Shown: positions 40,301 to 50,038 of the stretch, piece by piece
Layout: the number at the start of each line of letters is the position of its first letter
How positions within the stretch are numbered: the stretch's first letter is position 1
DNA from: Chrysomallon squamiferum
Taxonomy: Eukaryota > Mollusca > Gastropoda > Neomphalida > Peltospiridae
Assembly (NCBI GenBank): GCA_012295275.1
Contig: CM022665.1
Location: forward strand, 11,982,976-12,046,975
Length of the DNA: 64,000 nt
Direction: 5' to 3'
Translations under genes and position numbers: made by a program
The notes under the pieces: generated by a model
Told to the model about the DNA's origin: nothing
The model's input: the letters and a program-made list of their open reading frames with translations, nothing else
The model's database searches: none

Positions 40301-41796
40301 CCCATATGTTTGAACAGACATTTAAGTAAATGTTCATTTATTAACTGTACATTGAAATGGTCATGAAGATAAAATTCAGATCTTCACACTTTCATTGGGA
40401 CATTTCATTAGGCCTGTTCTTTATTGTTAACCGAAGTTTTACTGTCTTCTTATACTGGCTCATAAAAATAAGGTATTGTCCATGATCTAAAAACATGTAA
40501 ACCACATAGGCATATCTGTATTACTTAACTGGTAATATAATTTCATTGTGTTGGACTTTATTCTCTTTGAAATTATGTTTTAGTGCCATATGGACACAAA
40601 GATCAATATATGTTACTATTATTAAGTTGACCTTAAAGGCTATCACTTGAAAACATTTGCATTTAAAAATTCGTTAGAAATTATAAAACAAGGTGTTACG
40701 TAAAACTGATATAACTGGCTGTGTGAGTTCATTTCAGGTTTTTAATACTTCAGTTAATGTTTCTTGTTCATTGTTTCTGTCATTAAAACTAAAAGAACTT
40801 ACTGAAACTGAATACTCAAGAAATTTGAGTATCTCTGGTTAAAATAATTGCAACAAAGAGTGTCTTTGTACTGCAAGCTAGGACATAAGACTACCAGTTG
40901 AAAGTTGTTTTCAGCTGAATGTGTCTATCAAAGACAAAGGCTGGTACTGTAATTACATTATGCTTGGAGCCAATTATTGGTTATCTGTAAGGCTAGCTGT
41001 CTAATTTGTACAAGGTTAAATGATACACTGTTAAACTAAAAAGCCACAGATTGCTGGAAATTAGGATAATGGCTATATCACCAGAAGAACATTGACATCC
41101 TCTCAAAAGGCTTTCTTACTCATTAACCTTTTCCTTTTTTTTTACATCTAACAATCAAGGATAGAAGCATTGTGTCTCTCATTAATCTTTTGTTGATTAC
41201 AAGATGCTGTTGAAAAGATACACAGTAAGCTGATGTGTACACTATTACAATTAGAACAGCTGCTTTCATTATGATCACAAAAGCAAACAAAGGGTATAAG
41301 AACAGTTTTATATTCATTAATATAAAATGTGATGTCAAGAAAACTTTATTTTTATCTGAGATGTTCTGTTGAAAAGTAATGTCAAAGACATAAAACATAT
41401 TGACATCTTGATTTACCTTTCATGCTTAGAGTAAAATTACTTTTAATGAAATTAATTAGTAATTATTAATAAATATAGATTGGTGGTCTCATATATTTGT
41501 TAAATGTATGAGAGATGCCAGTGGTAAGTATTTAAGATTCAAACTGACTAGGACATTCCTGGAGAGTAGAACGTTTTAAAAATAAAAAGAAACCTTATCT
41601 TTTGATACATGTTCTCTTGTATGCCAAAAAGAGGTAAATGCTATGTAAGTATTAAACTATTTTATTATATAAAAATGGATATTTTTGATTATTTAGAAAT
41701 ACATTACCTTTGTTCTACAGTTTTTATATCTGTCTATATATGTAATTAACATGTAATTAACATTTATTGTGTTTGTGTGAATGTGCTCATTTTGTG

Positions 41797-41831
<35 letters not shown>

Positions 41832-44800
41832 GCTGAAAAAATATGTTCATGTATTTGTTTTAATATTAAGGATAACAAATGATGCTAGAGAAGATGAAAT
41901 GGAACAGAACATTGTTGAAGTGGCAGGGATGATTGGCAATCTTCGTAACATGGCCATAGACATGGGCAGTGAAATTACTTCTCAGAACAGACAAATAGAT
42001 AGGATAAACCAGAAGGTAAACTTTTAAAATTTATTATTATAAATTTTTGCAGTTTTGTATTGTTACTGGTGATATCTGTAAATATAGCTTTTGTTCGTTT
42101 ATTTATTTATTTACTTAGTAACAAGAAAAAAAGAAAAAACGAAAGTAAAGAATTAGGCTATGTAAATTTTTAATGACTATTACTACTATTATGGCAATGC
42201 TTTCTAAGCAATAAATTCTTTTCTGAACTTGATTATTTCTTTTTATAATAATAATAATTTAAAAATCGCATAAATATCCCATATTATTTTTTTGTTTGTA
42301 TATTGTAAATTGTTAACCAAATACAATTAGTCATAAACTCACATTACTATTTTAGGGTTTTGTGTTTAATTAATATGATAGGATATTCACGTGTAAAAAG
42401 TGTTAATGTTAACACATTTCACTGATCCAATCATTATATTTGTCTGATCTTTAGCTAAATCATGTCTAGCCTTCAATTTTTCATCATCCAGCATATAATA
42501 GAAGGCTGTAAAATGTTATTTATGCGTAAAGATATTGCATAACTTTACAGAAATGCTGGGCATGATTAATCTAGAAGGTAAATGCCTTGCAATAAAAACC
42601 TTTTTCTATTATGAAAGTATATGTAATTTAACTTCTAAAGATTTTACATTATTGTTACAAGAAATGCACAGTAGTGTAAAATAAAAGAAGATACATATAC
42701 ACTCTGTAGTTAACAGACACAAAAGTCAAAGTTCAAGAGATTTTCTTGATGTTATACGAGTATCTTTTTCTGGTCATTCATTTGTTGGACATAAAGTGTC
42801 TCAAGTCACATTAAAAGGAGGCACTGATCATGAAAATTAATCAATTATTAGGAAATATTTATTTCATTGTCAAAATGTTGCTGAATAGGTGTTTGGCACA
42901 TTTCTCGTAAGCCTGTTCATACAGTTTTTAGTTTCGTTTTTATATGCTGTATAAAACACTACCATGCAGAAAAATTCATTAACTGTTACAATACTATAAT
43001 GGGCTGCCTATTGGGAATGTTATTGGCAGATGAACCTTCAGTAAAGTGCTCTGTTAGAAATCGATCTGAGCATAATTTTGTCAGCAGTCTTTTTGAATGT
43101 TTTAAAAAAAAAAAAAAATTATTATTGACATATTAAAAACTAGATTAATAAAATAAATTTTAAATTCATCAGATAGTTAAAAAAAAAAAAAATTAATTTT
43201 GAGTTAAGATGACTGAATTTGTCAGATTTCTGCTAATTTAAAGGTAATTCTCAGGAATGAAAGTAAATATATATGTGAACTTCAGTTTTAAAGTCTATTT
43301 TACTAATAGCTTTACATATTCATAATCAAAATTCAGTTTCACTGGTTAAATGAAATGAAATTTATATTTGTGTTCATGTAAATTTACATAATAAAAATAC
43401 AGTTTCAGTGGTTATGAATAGATAAAGATTTCATGTAAATTTATTAAATTCAGATGCCTTAAATTAAAAAGATTTTTGGCCTTGGGAATATAATGCAGTA
43501 CTAAGTACTGCATTAAAGTTAAAAACAAAATAACTATATGACAAACATTTGAACATTTTTTTAAATTATATTTATTTATTTTAACTGGTAGATTATGATT
43601 AAGCTTATTTCATCTAATAACTTGATCTTTCAGGCTACTTCAAATGAGACTCGCATCTGTGAAGCAAACAAACGAGCTACCAAAATCCTCAAAGATGCTT
43701 AGAATATATCAAGTGATTATCAGTACATATATATATATATAGATAGATAGATACAGATATATTTACAGCATGCATTATTTACTTTATTCTAACCATTTTT
43801 TCTTTCGTTTTGCTTCATTTTGTTAAAGGCATGTGGAAATTGTGATGGCCTCTGCAGCTTATTATTATTTACTAATATACTTATTTTATTCAAAAAAACA
43901 AAACCAAAAAATATTACCAAATATTTTATTGCTTTTATCTGTAGGAAATAATCCTTAGACTGGATTCCTTTATTGCTTCTTAAAACTCAGAATTCTATGT
44001 GTACACCTGCTCAGCATGTAGTTTTTTAGAGCATAAAATGCTGTAAATTTTCCATAATTAGTACATTATTGTAACTGTAATTTATAATTATACTAACAGC
44101 AGTTATCCAGAGTAAAACAAATTTTAGTATATATTTATTTTATTTTTGCGATTATTGAAATATATTTTGAACTTGAAACTAGTAACACAGTACTGTTAGG
44201 GTTATTTGTTTTCTAAAACTTTTTATTACAGACCACATATGTAAGCCATCAAATTTGTGCTGTTTAACTCCAAAACACACTGTATTTAAATTTTTAGCAT
44301 TTTTTATTTTTGTTTTGTTTATATTGTTTGTTGTTTTTTTACATAGTTTAGAACTTTTTTTTTTTTTCTGTCTTGTGTTTTTAACATTTGACAAACTAAA
44401 TCTTTAATCTGTGATATTACAGAACATGATAATCATGAACAATCTGACAATTTTTAACAGAATATTATAGGAAGATCTAAATACTTTTGAAACAGTTGTA
44501 ATTAATTCCTTAGGTATTAATTCTTATCTTTGCTAGAAAAAACATTTTTCAGAATTAAATGAACTAAGAATTAATAACACATAACTTTAAAAAAATACAT
44601 TAAAAGATATATTTGTACATTGTTTCAATTTCTTGCTTTCCATCTCATATAAATGATAAACATCTATACATGTTTAGGTAATTTCAGATTCATGTTGCAA
44701 GACGTTTCTTTCAATAATAATTTTATATTTTTTAAATTTATTATTACTATTTTTTTAATATAATTTCTTTAAAAAGCAGTTGAATGAAATTGTTCCAGTA

Positions 44801-45572
44801 ATGGGAAGTAACTCAGTTTGTCATTATAAATTATCACTCTCTTTACTTAAATGTTCTGACAAATATATGATTAAAATTTAGAATAGATTAAGTTATTGTT
44901 CTTTTAATACAGAGTATTGATTTGTAAAATGTACTTCACTGCCTGACTGAACTTCAGTGTTTATAGTCTGTTCTGAAGATTAGTTCCATTCTGTGATTGT
45001 ATCATACTTTGCACTTAAGCAGTTAGTTCTGTTTTAATATGACAAAACATATTTGTTGTTTCAGATTTGACTGTCTTTATATTTATTTTGAACCAGTTAT
45101 ATTTCTGAAGTCAATTTTCAGTAATTGTACCATTTTTTCTGTCAAAAGAATAACATTTTCTGGATTTTTATATATATTTATATATTATATAAGTAACTTG
45201 TATCTCAAATTTCATTGCATAATACATTGTTGCAATGCATAGAGTGTTCAAAAAAATTGTTAATAATTAATTTCTTAATCTGTAAACCATACAAACTGAT
45301 GAAAATACTGTACCATGTTATACTAAACCTGATTATAAAATTGTTGCTCTTACAGATTCTTACTTATTTAGAATTTTTTAATTTTTTAATTTATTTTTGT
45401 TGTTATTGTTTCTGCTGCTGCATGGGCTACTGCATGTTTTTCATTCTGATTTTAGAATTCAGTTTTATTTCATTCATTTTTTAAGTTATGTTTTTACTTT
45501 TAGGCTGGCAAGTTGAATGATCGAGTGGAATCTGCAAATGTCCGTACAACAAAAATTCTTCGGAACCTTTGA
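11126..45572 (+). CDS. SNAP25: SNAP-25, Qbc-SNARE (gene-level CDS span with alternative exons)
   Basis: Encodes synaptosomal-associated protein 25, the membrane-attached t-SNARE that pairs with syntaxin and synaptobrevin to drive synaptic vesicle fusion. The isoform 1A-2-3a-4-5a-6-7a is 209 aa, matching the usual 206-212 aa. The first SNARE helix spans about residues 15-80 with the ionic-layer Gln at 53. The palmitoylation cluster has Cys 84, 85 and 88 followed by VLPW, with fewer cysteines than the vertebrate CVCPC form. The linker is residues 95-139, and the second SNARE helix covers 140-205 with the ionic-layer Gln at 177. All junction phases agree. Alternatives exist for the first coding exon (1A/1B), exon 3 (3a/3b), exon 5 (5a/5b) and the last coding exon (7a/7b). 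The family call is certain; which combinations are expressed is inferred. Confidence 0.97.
11198..20289 (+). other. Interval between SNAP-25 exons 1A and 1B
   Basis: About 9.1 kb with no supported exon. It holds the second Tc1-like copy (15861-16940). Two short stretches with a shared ACTTTTGTCCTA-type motif in opposite orientation lie near 15111-15185 and 15805-15855. Long T-rich tracts occur at 17400-17530 and 17820-17850. A promoter for exon 1B should lie in its last few hundred bases, but I recognise no clear core element. Confidence 0.5.
15861..16940 (+). mobile_element. Decayed Tc1/mariner-like element, copy 2
   Basis: Same family as the copy at 9737-10757; long stretches align, including the left part (TTTATTCAGGGT) and the right end (CTCTGTTCATGATG). 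Transposase pieces are [14 protein letters not shown] at about 16300-16341, [12 protein letters not shown] at about 16557-16592, and NIDVLPW with HIWDDM near 16618-16687. These include the signatures around the first two catalytic aspartates and the WD motif region. Multiple stops and frameshifts make it non-functional. It is in the same intron and orientation as copy 1. Confidence 0.8.
20290..20400 (+). CDS. SNAP25: SNAP-25 exon 1B (alternative first coding exon)
   Basis: An ATG immediately preceded by an in-frame TAA opens a frame of 37 codons, beginning [11 protein letters not shown] and ending [12 protein letters not shown]. It stops at a donor GAG|GTAGAT in phase 0, the same phase as exon 1A, so it joins exon 2. 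The C-terminal part has the heptad-like pattern expected just before SLESTRR. The extra N-terminal 13 residues are small and polar. It resembles the longer N-termini of some invertebrate SNAP-25 proteins. The upstream transcription start or acceptor is not determined. Confidence 0.8.
21425..21515 (+). repeat. 91-bp dispersed repeat, copy 1
   Basis: Aligns without gaps to 26327-26417 with about three substitutions, starting CCAGTGTT and ending TTTGACCAT. The flanks do not align. It is probably a fragment of an interspersed repeat family or a duplicated segment; the class is not recognised. Confidence 0.85.
23648..23752 (+). repeat. (TTTTTA)n simple repeat grading into poly(T)
   Basis: About 14 hexamer units with minor interruptions, followed by about 20 T. 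Confidence 0.9.
25433..25459 (+). repeat. (CA)n microsatellite
   Basis: About 13 uninterrupted CA units in a SNAP-25 intron. Confidence 0.9.
26327..26417 (+). repeat. 91-bp dispersed repeat, copy 2
   Basis: Second copy of the repeat at 21425-21515, same orientation, 4.9 kb downstream and 500 bp before SNAP-25 exon 2. Confidence 0.85.
26914..26955 (+). CDS. SNAP25: SNAP-25 exon 2 (constant)
   Basis: 42 nt encoding [14 protein letters not shown], nearly invariant in SNAP-25 proteins. The acceptor is a T tract of more than 20 bases followed by CAG; the donor is GAG|GTAAGA. Phase 0 in and out. This is the early part of the first SNARE helix. Confidence 0.97.
27715..27763 (+). CDS. SNAP25: SNAP-25 exon 3a (alternative, first-helix ionic layer)
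   Basis: 49 nt encoding [16 protein letters not shown] plus the first base of Glu. It contains the ionic (zero) layer Gln 53 of the Qb SNARE helix. Acceptor TTGTTCAG, donor G|GTAAGA. It is closest to the standard SNAP-25 sequence. The length is not a multiple of three, so including both 3a and 3b would shift the frame. Confidence 0.95.
27764..29434 (+). other. Intron between SNAP-25 exons 3a and 3b
   Basis: 1.67 kb with no further exon seen. Short A and T homopolymers are the only notable content. Confidence 0.6.
29435..29483 (+). CDS. SNAP25: SNAP-25 exon 3b (alternative, first-helix ionic layer)
   Basis: 49 nt encoding [16 protein letters not shown] plus the first base of Glu. It has the same length and phase as exon 3a, from which it differs at six residues (K40Q, E41D, A42V, L47I, E52A among them). 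The ionic-layer Gln is kept. Acceptor AAATTTCAG, donor G|GTAGGT. The pair is a clear tandem exon duplication 1.7 kb apart. Mutually exclusive use is inferred from the frame constraint. Confidence 0.93.
29855..29912 (+). repeat. (TA)n microsatellite with adjoining (CA)n
   Basis: About 20 TA units, then short CA and CATA units. Confidence 0.9.
30655..30858 (-). pseudogene. Unassigned minus-strand frame, possible exon or gene fragment with one membrane segment
   Basis: On the minus strand the frame reads [20 protein letters not shown], then NGLHLFE and a hydrophobic segment [21 protein letters not shown] polar tail ends SPFSKK and a stop. Unlike the other intronic frames it has balanced amino acid use, an amphipathic helix before a membrane segment, and no homopolymer bias. 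A TAG lies directly before it, preceded by a pyrimidine-poor sequence, so it could be a last exon or a relic. I do not recognise the family. It lies antisense inside the SNAP-25 intron. Confidence 0.3.
31592..31860. mobile_element. hAT-like MITE (269 bp, non-autonomous)
   Basis: The left end CAGTCATGGGCAAACT and the reverse complement of the right end CAGGCATGGGCAACCT match at 14 of 16 positions. GGCC follows soon after in both arms. CAG...GGGCAA termini with GGCC are typical of hAT-superfamily non-autonomous elements. The 8-bp flanks CATTAGTA (31584-31591) and CTTTAATA (31861-31868) agree at six positions, as expected for an old 8-bp target site duplication. No transposase frame is present. 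Confidence 0.8.
34252..34300 (+). repeat. (TG)n microsatellite upstream of exon 4
   Basis: About 24 TG units ending 137 nt before the exon 4 acceptor. In RNA, UG repeats can bind TDP-43 or CELF-type splicing factors; a role here is only possible. Confidence 0.9.
34438..34555 (+). CDS. SNAP25: SNAP-25 exon 4 (constant; end of first helix and cysteine cluster)
   Basis: 118 nt completing Glu 55 and encoding [38 protein letters not shown] and two bases of the next codon. Acceptor TTTTTGCAG, donor AA|GTAAGC. It carries the three cysteines (84, 85, 88) expected to be palmitoylated for membrane attachment. This region is alternatively spliced in vertebrate SNAP-25 (5a/5b), but I find no duplicate of it here. 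Confidence 0.97.
34556..36477 (+). other. SNAP-25 intron before the 5a/5b pair
   Basis: 1.9 kb; no exon supported. The frame at 34937-35167 shows no protein features. Confidence 0.6.
36478..36612 (+). CDS. SNAP25: SNAP-25 exon 5a (alternative linker exon)
   Basis: 135 nt between acceptor TTTTAATCTGCAG and donor AG|GTATTT. It encodes [20 protein letters not shown], then [20 protein letters not shown] and GYIT, giving 44 residues of the linker between the two SNARE helices. Phase 2 in and 2 out. The C-terminal half differs strongly from 5b. Confidence 0.94.
36613..36646 (+). other. 34-nt spacer between exons 5a and 5b
   Basis: The spacer begins GTATTT and ends TTTTTCAG, so it carries a donor for 5a and an acceptor for 5b, but at 34 nt it is too short to be removed as a normal intron. 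The pyrimidine tract and branch site of exon 5b must overlap the 5a donor region, so only one of the two exons can be used at a time. Confidence 0.9.
36647..36778 (+). CDS. SNAP25: SNAP-25 exon 5b (alternative linker exon)
   Basis: 132 nt encoding [20 protein letters not shown], then [20 protein letters not shown] and FIT, 43 residues. The first 17 residues equal those of 5a; the rest diverges. It has the same phases and the same terminal AG|GTATTT. It is one codon shorter than 5a. Confidence 0.94.
36808..36913 (+). promoter_or_regulatory. Potential RNA hairpin just downstream of exon 5b
   Basis: GTTGTAACCAGGCA (36808-36821) pairs with TGCCTGGTTTCAAC (36900-36913) at 13 of 14 positions. An inner pairing TCTTGT/ACAAGA (about 36825-36830 with 36878-36883) extends the stem. 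Such structures next to mutually exclusive exons can steer splice choice; a function here is inferred. Confidence 0.45.
41791..41833 (+). repeat. (TG)n microsatellite upstream of exon 6
   Basis: About 20 TG units with one TT interruption, ending 37 nt before the exon 6 acceptor. It is so close that UG-binding proteins could affect recognition of the weak acceptor TTAATATTAAG. Confidence 0.9.
41871..42015 (+). CDS. SNAP25: SNAP-25 exon 6 (constant; most of the second SNARE helix)
   Basis: 145 nt completing Arg 139 and encoding [40 protein letters not shown] and QIDRINQK. It contains the ionic-layer Gln 177 of the Qc helix. The acceptor has a poor pyrimidine tract (TTAATATTAAG); the donor is AAG|GTAAAC, phase 0. 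Confidence 0.97.
42016..43633 (+). other. Intron between SNAP-25 exons 6 and 7a
   Basis: 1.6 kb; no exon supported. A perfect 25-bp palindrome at 43491-43515 lies 118 nt before exon 7a. Confidence 0.6.
43491..43515. repeat. Perfect 25-bp palindrome upstream of exon 7a
   Basis: Arms TAATGCAGTACT and AGTACTGCATTA around a central A. Could be a protein-binding site or a small RNA hairpin. Confidence 0.9.
43634..43702 (+). CDS. SNAP25: SNAP-25 exon 7a (alternative last coding exon)
   Basis: Encodes [20 protein letters not shown] then DA and a TAG stop (23 codons with stop). It supplies the last layers of the second SNARE helix and is close to the standard SNAP-25 ending (SNxTRIxEAN-RATK). Acceptor GATCTTTCAG, phase 0. 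As it ends in a stop, its transcript needs its own polyadenylation site (ATTAAA near 44554 and 44871) or continues through the downstream exon as 3' UTR. Confidence 0.94.
   Translation, partial: ATSNETRICEANKRATKILKDA
43703..45503 (+). other. 3' UTR of the 7a isoform / intron before exon 7b
   Basis: 1.8 kb of AT-rich sequence. No AATAAA was seen; two ATTAAA variants lie near 44554 and 44871. No coding frame is supported. Confidence 0.5.
45504..45572 (+). CDS. SNAP25: SNAP-25 exon 7b (alternative last coding exon)
   Basis: Encodes [20 protein letters not shown] then NL and a TGA stop, the same 23-codon length as 7a and joined in the same phase. It keeps the helical layer pattern but shares only about 7 of 22 residues with 7a. 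Acceptor TTTTACTTTTAG. It gives the protein a different C-terminal half-turn of the Qc helix, the region that completes SNARE zippering. Confidence 0.92.
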   Translation, partial: AGKLNDRVESANVRTTKILRNL

Positions 45573-48500
45573 GTTCTTATGGAGGGTGGTACATTCCTGC
45601 TCATTAGATGGACATTTTATTGACAAATACTCTGTAGAATTTGTTTTATTACCCTAACCAAGTATAATCACTTACAATGAAGATTCAAATGTATATTAGA
45701 CAATTTGGGACTTTACTGTCAATTTTTCATTGGCTATCAATCATAATTAATAATTAGAAATTTTATGTTGTAATTTTACTAACACTGTTTGGGTGAAGAA
45801 AGCTCTTTTAAAACAAAAAAAATGGAAAGGAAAAAATATAAAGCTTACATCAACACCCAAACAGACTTAAATTTAAATTATTGAATTGATTAATAATGTA
45901 TTGTGCAATATTAGATTGGCATTGATATGTTATTTATTATATTTTAGAAGAGCTGTATTTTCTTGATTAGTTATTAGAGTGATCTGTTAGAGATTCTGTT
46001 AAGTGTAGAGGTCCTAACCAGCAGTGTGAAATCCATTAAGCTCAAATAGCTTGATCATTCCAACCAAGTTTCTGCCCTGTATTTTGTTGTGCTCACATGT
46101 ATGTCCTAGTCTCCAAACATTTAGAACTTTAGGGAATGTATACTGAATAATTTTCTTACACTGCTTATTTTTTTTTTTTTTTTTTTATAATGGCCACTAA
46201 CCAGATTTTAGCTAATTATAACAAATAATATTGCAAACATTATTCAGTTTGTTATAGAAGTTGTTTCTGTTTTTGCCAATTTTATGTCTGATTTTAATAT
46301 TAGCAATTTAATTATTAAATAAAGGACTACAGTTGCTTAAATATTCATCTTTAGTAAATGTATGACCATAAGATAGATAACCTCTGAACAACCATTTAGT
46401 TCAGTTAAATACTAAACTTTTTCATACAGCTTTTTTCCTTTTTGTCTGTGAGCTTATTATAATTTAAGGACCTCTGTTACTACACTAAAGCCCATATTTA
46501 AGATTATATAAAATGTTACTAATTTGGTAGGTGTCATTTTTAGTGGGTTTTTTTTTTTTTATATATATATATATATATATAATATATATACTATGTATAT
46601 CTGTAAAGTTAATAGTATTAAAACTGATGAATTATGTAACTTAAGGAAGCACTGTTTTGTTTTGTACATACTGCATTGGTATGTTGAATTTTCTTTCAGT
46701 ATTTCACATGTTGATTGGTTTGTGTTTTTATATTTTTATTTTTTATTATTTATTTGTTACTTTGTTTTAAGATTACCAAAAACAGTCTTTTTCCTTAAGT
46801 CTAGTGCACATCAGACCTACGGACTGAACAAAATATTTAAGCAACATTTTGCTCAGCTAACACCTGACAATAGACATGTTTATTTATGTTTGTCCTATTT
46901 TTATTACCTTGTTGGAAAAAAAATAAAAAAATAAATAATAATAATAATTAATGCAAATTTATTTATGAATTATATCATGGAAAAAGCCTAAAACAAAACA
47001 TACAAAACTATGGGTTTTTTTCCAATTGACAGATGACCATTTACAGATTTTGATACCAGAAACCAGTGAGCTTTTATTTTTGTTTGAAGAAAGATCCCGT
47101 CTTGGCTAAAAACATCCTTAATCCGTACATTATAAAATCTGTACTATGCATGATCCTAGAAACTGTACATAATAGATACCTTCCTTAGGTCTGAATAGGA
47201 AAATATCTTAAACAAAACACTGCATACAAGATTAAACATTTCTGGTGTGCACTACTCCTAGGATTAAACTTTGTTAACTAACAAAGTAATGTTTGTTAAA
47301 CACCTCAGTTGAGACCATTGAATTTTAATTAATTGTATATAGATACATTTTTAATAAGTGTTCATGTCCAGTTCAACAGAACAGATCTGTTAATCACCAA
47401 ATTTAAACTTAAGTATAATGGGATATTCCCTTGCTTTGGTTTTATAGGTAAGAAAGAGAAAAAATGAAATAATAAAAAGTTATTAATGTTTCAGACAATT
47501 TTAAAATGAAAACGGTAAAACCTTTTTATATAGATTTATTAAATTGGTTTTATATCATCAAAAACTTCCTTTTAATACATTCCTAAATAATCTTGCAGAA
47601 TAATTTTCATTCATTTTATAATGTCACACAAAATCATAATTATTATTGAATTAAGTTGCAATTTGTTCAGTCTTTACTTTTTTTTTTTTTTTTTTTTTTT
47701 GTGGTCTTTTTGTTAAACAATTGTACAGAAGGAAATAAAGGCTGGCTTTACTTAGTGTAATAATCAACAGTTCTACAAAAAGATTACAACAAACAGTTTG
47801 CCAAAAATAAAAGCAAAATCATAAAGATTAAAAACGTTGGTATCAGATGTTCTGAGTTTTATACTTGTATATAAAGGTCACACTTCAGTTTTCATAAAAT
47901 GTACTTTTATTTTTATGTCATAGAGGTTCATTCTTCTTTTTTATCATTAATTCTAAATCATGAAATTGTAAATAGTTGTATAGCTACTTGAATTGTGAGT
48001 ATCTCGAAAAAGAAGTATTGAAAATGGGTGGCAGGATCTCGGTGTTAGGCCTGGATTTCTGTTCATTATCTTGCCACATAGAAATTTGTTTTATTTTATT
48101 TATTACCATTTTTATTATTTTTATTTTTATTTTTATTTTTATTTTTTTTTTTTTTTTTTCTACATTTATATTTTTGAATGCGATACTTTGCAGTCTAGAA
48201 TATTTACAGAAAAAAAAAAGAATAATTATTATTATTATTTATTATTTATTATTATTATTTAAATACAAATGAAGAATGATAATGTGTGTTGTATATTTAT
48301 AAACAAAGTAAATCATGTTGCAATTCATTGGTGATCAAAGTTATATGTGTTATGTTTGATAAATTTATTATACGTTATTTTAAAACAGTTGTTCTCATTT
48401 TTCATTAACAGCAGGAGAATATATTGTTTTGTTTGTACTGTTAGAATGTAATGGGGATTATTACTGTTTTATGGATTTTTCTTCTTGTAGGCTTGGATAT

Positions 48501-50032
48501 TAACTTGGTGGTATATAACTGAGACAGCTTGCTTTATTTATGAATGCTGAAAATATGCAATAACAAAAATGTACTTTCTTGAGGTTATTTTGTCCCATCT
48601 GCTCATTAATTACAAAGATAATTTAAGAAAGAAACATAAAAAAAAAATATTAAAAAACTAGATACTTGAAAGCTGTCATTTGCTGGTGTTCTAGGAATAT
48701 ATATATATATATATATATTAATATGGTAGTGAAAGCATTTGACTTGGAATACAGTAGTGTCCTGCATTTAGACAAATCTTAAAACCCTGTCTCAGTCTAC
48801 CCTTTTGTGTACATGATTATTTCACATTTCTTGTTTTATTTAATTGTTTGTTTATTTTTTTTTTTTTATTAAATAACTTTTTGAATTATTATTATTATTT
48901 TTTGCAGTTTCTCAAGCCTAGACAATGTAGAAAATATTAATTTTCGTTAATTCATCAGTTACTTTGTTATGGTAGGGCCATTATTTAAGTACATACAATC
49001 TTTGATTGTGTGCATATGTGTGTTTTAACACATATATACATATACATAAATCTTATTTTTCTTCGTATATAAATATATTGTTTGCATAAGTCTTTCCATG
49101 ATTTCATAGTTTTTATAGTTAAGTAATTATGTACTGAAATTAAATTTCCTTATATCAAAATAAAAATATGTATTACATTTAATTCTTTTAAAAACAAGAT
49201 GTAACAGACTTCAAAAATAAATAAATAAAAAATGTATTTAAAACAATTTTACAGCTAGTCATTTTTCATACATGAATAATTGTGATCATAAAGGTTTTAT
49301 GTTAGAAGGATTCAGTGATAAGGGAGTTTATGTCATATTCAGTAGTCTGCTCTTCATTCTAGTCAATATAAATAAATGAAAATGTAATGGAAAAACATAA
49401 TTTACAAAAGACAATCCTAAGTACATTTTGAAGAACATTTGCTTATCTTATACAAACAGCTTTTATAGCAGCATTTTTATTTTATATTCTTAATTTTAAT
49501 GTTTTATTTAATTTAATTTAATTTAATTTTTTAGATTAATGGTGTAAATTCAGAATTCAATAGCTGTGAAATATAAATAAGACTAAAAGAAATTTTTCAA
49601 ATTAAAATCTTTCTGCACTTAAGAGCTGTTATTCGTCATTCCTATTTAATCAGTAAGTCTGATGAAGTAAATCATTCAGTAATTTCTGTTTGCTTTCATT
49701 AAAGTGTTGACATTCCAGTCTTTATGCGTAATTATCTGGCTTTCAGTATTTTATGTGATAACATGTATTATAATCTGTCTTTTGTTTCTTCTCTCTTTTT
49801 TCCTACTTTAAAAAAGAACAAACAAAAAAAAATGTTTCCTCTCTCCCATATAATATTGCAAATTTCTAATTTTTATTGATTTACTTGAGCTGAGTATGTA
49901 AATTCTAAAATGACAGAACTGAGCAAGTATTCATTACATTACTGTGTAGATTAGGCTCTTTTATCTTAAAGTTAATTGTGATGAAGAAAAATGTTTGATG
50001 GTACTTTTATGTACATTTTATAAGTTCGTTTG

Positions 50033-50038
50033 AATAAA
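50033..50038 (+). terminator. Candidate polyadenylation signal AATAAA
   Basis: AATAAA followed by a T/G-rich stretch about 25-45 nt downstream (TCTGTTTTTGACTGTAC). Confidence 0.4.

Larger units (their letters stand above)
36779..41870 (+). other. Intron between SNAP-25 exon 5b and exon 6
   Basis: About 5.1 kb. Apart from the hairpin at its start and the TG repeat at its end, I see only AT-rich sequence and short ATTT/AATA repeats (for example 37260-37335, 38880-38905). No coding exon is supported. Confidence 0.6.

Noticed and set aside
41123-41398. 91-aa minus-strand frame in intron 5b-6
   Set aside because: Hydrophobic low-complexity composition, no splice signals or family resemblance.
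46524-46934. 136-aa plus-strand frame in the SNAP-25 3' region
   Set aside because: Runs through a TA repeat and T tracts, has a low-complexity Tyr/Phe/Ile composition, and no splice context or known motif.
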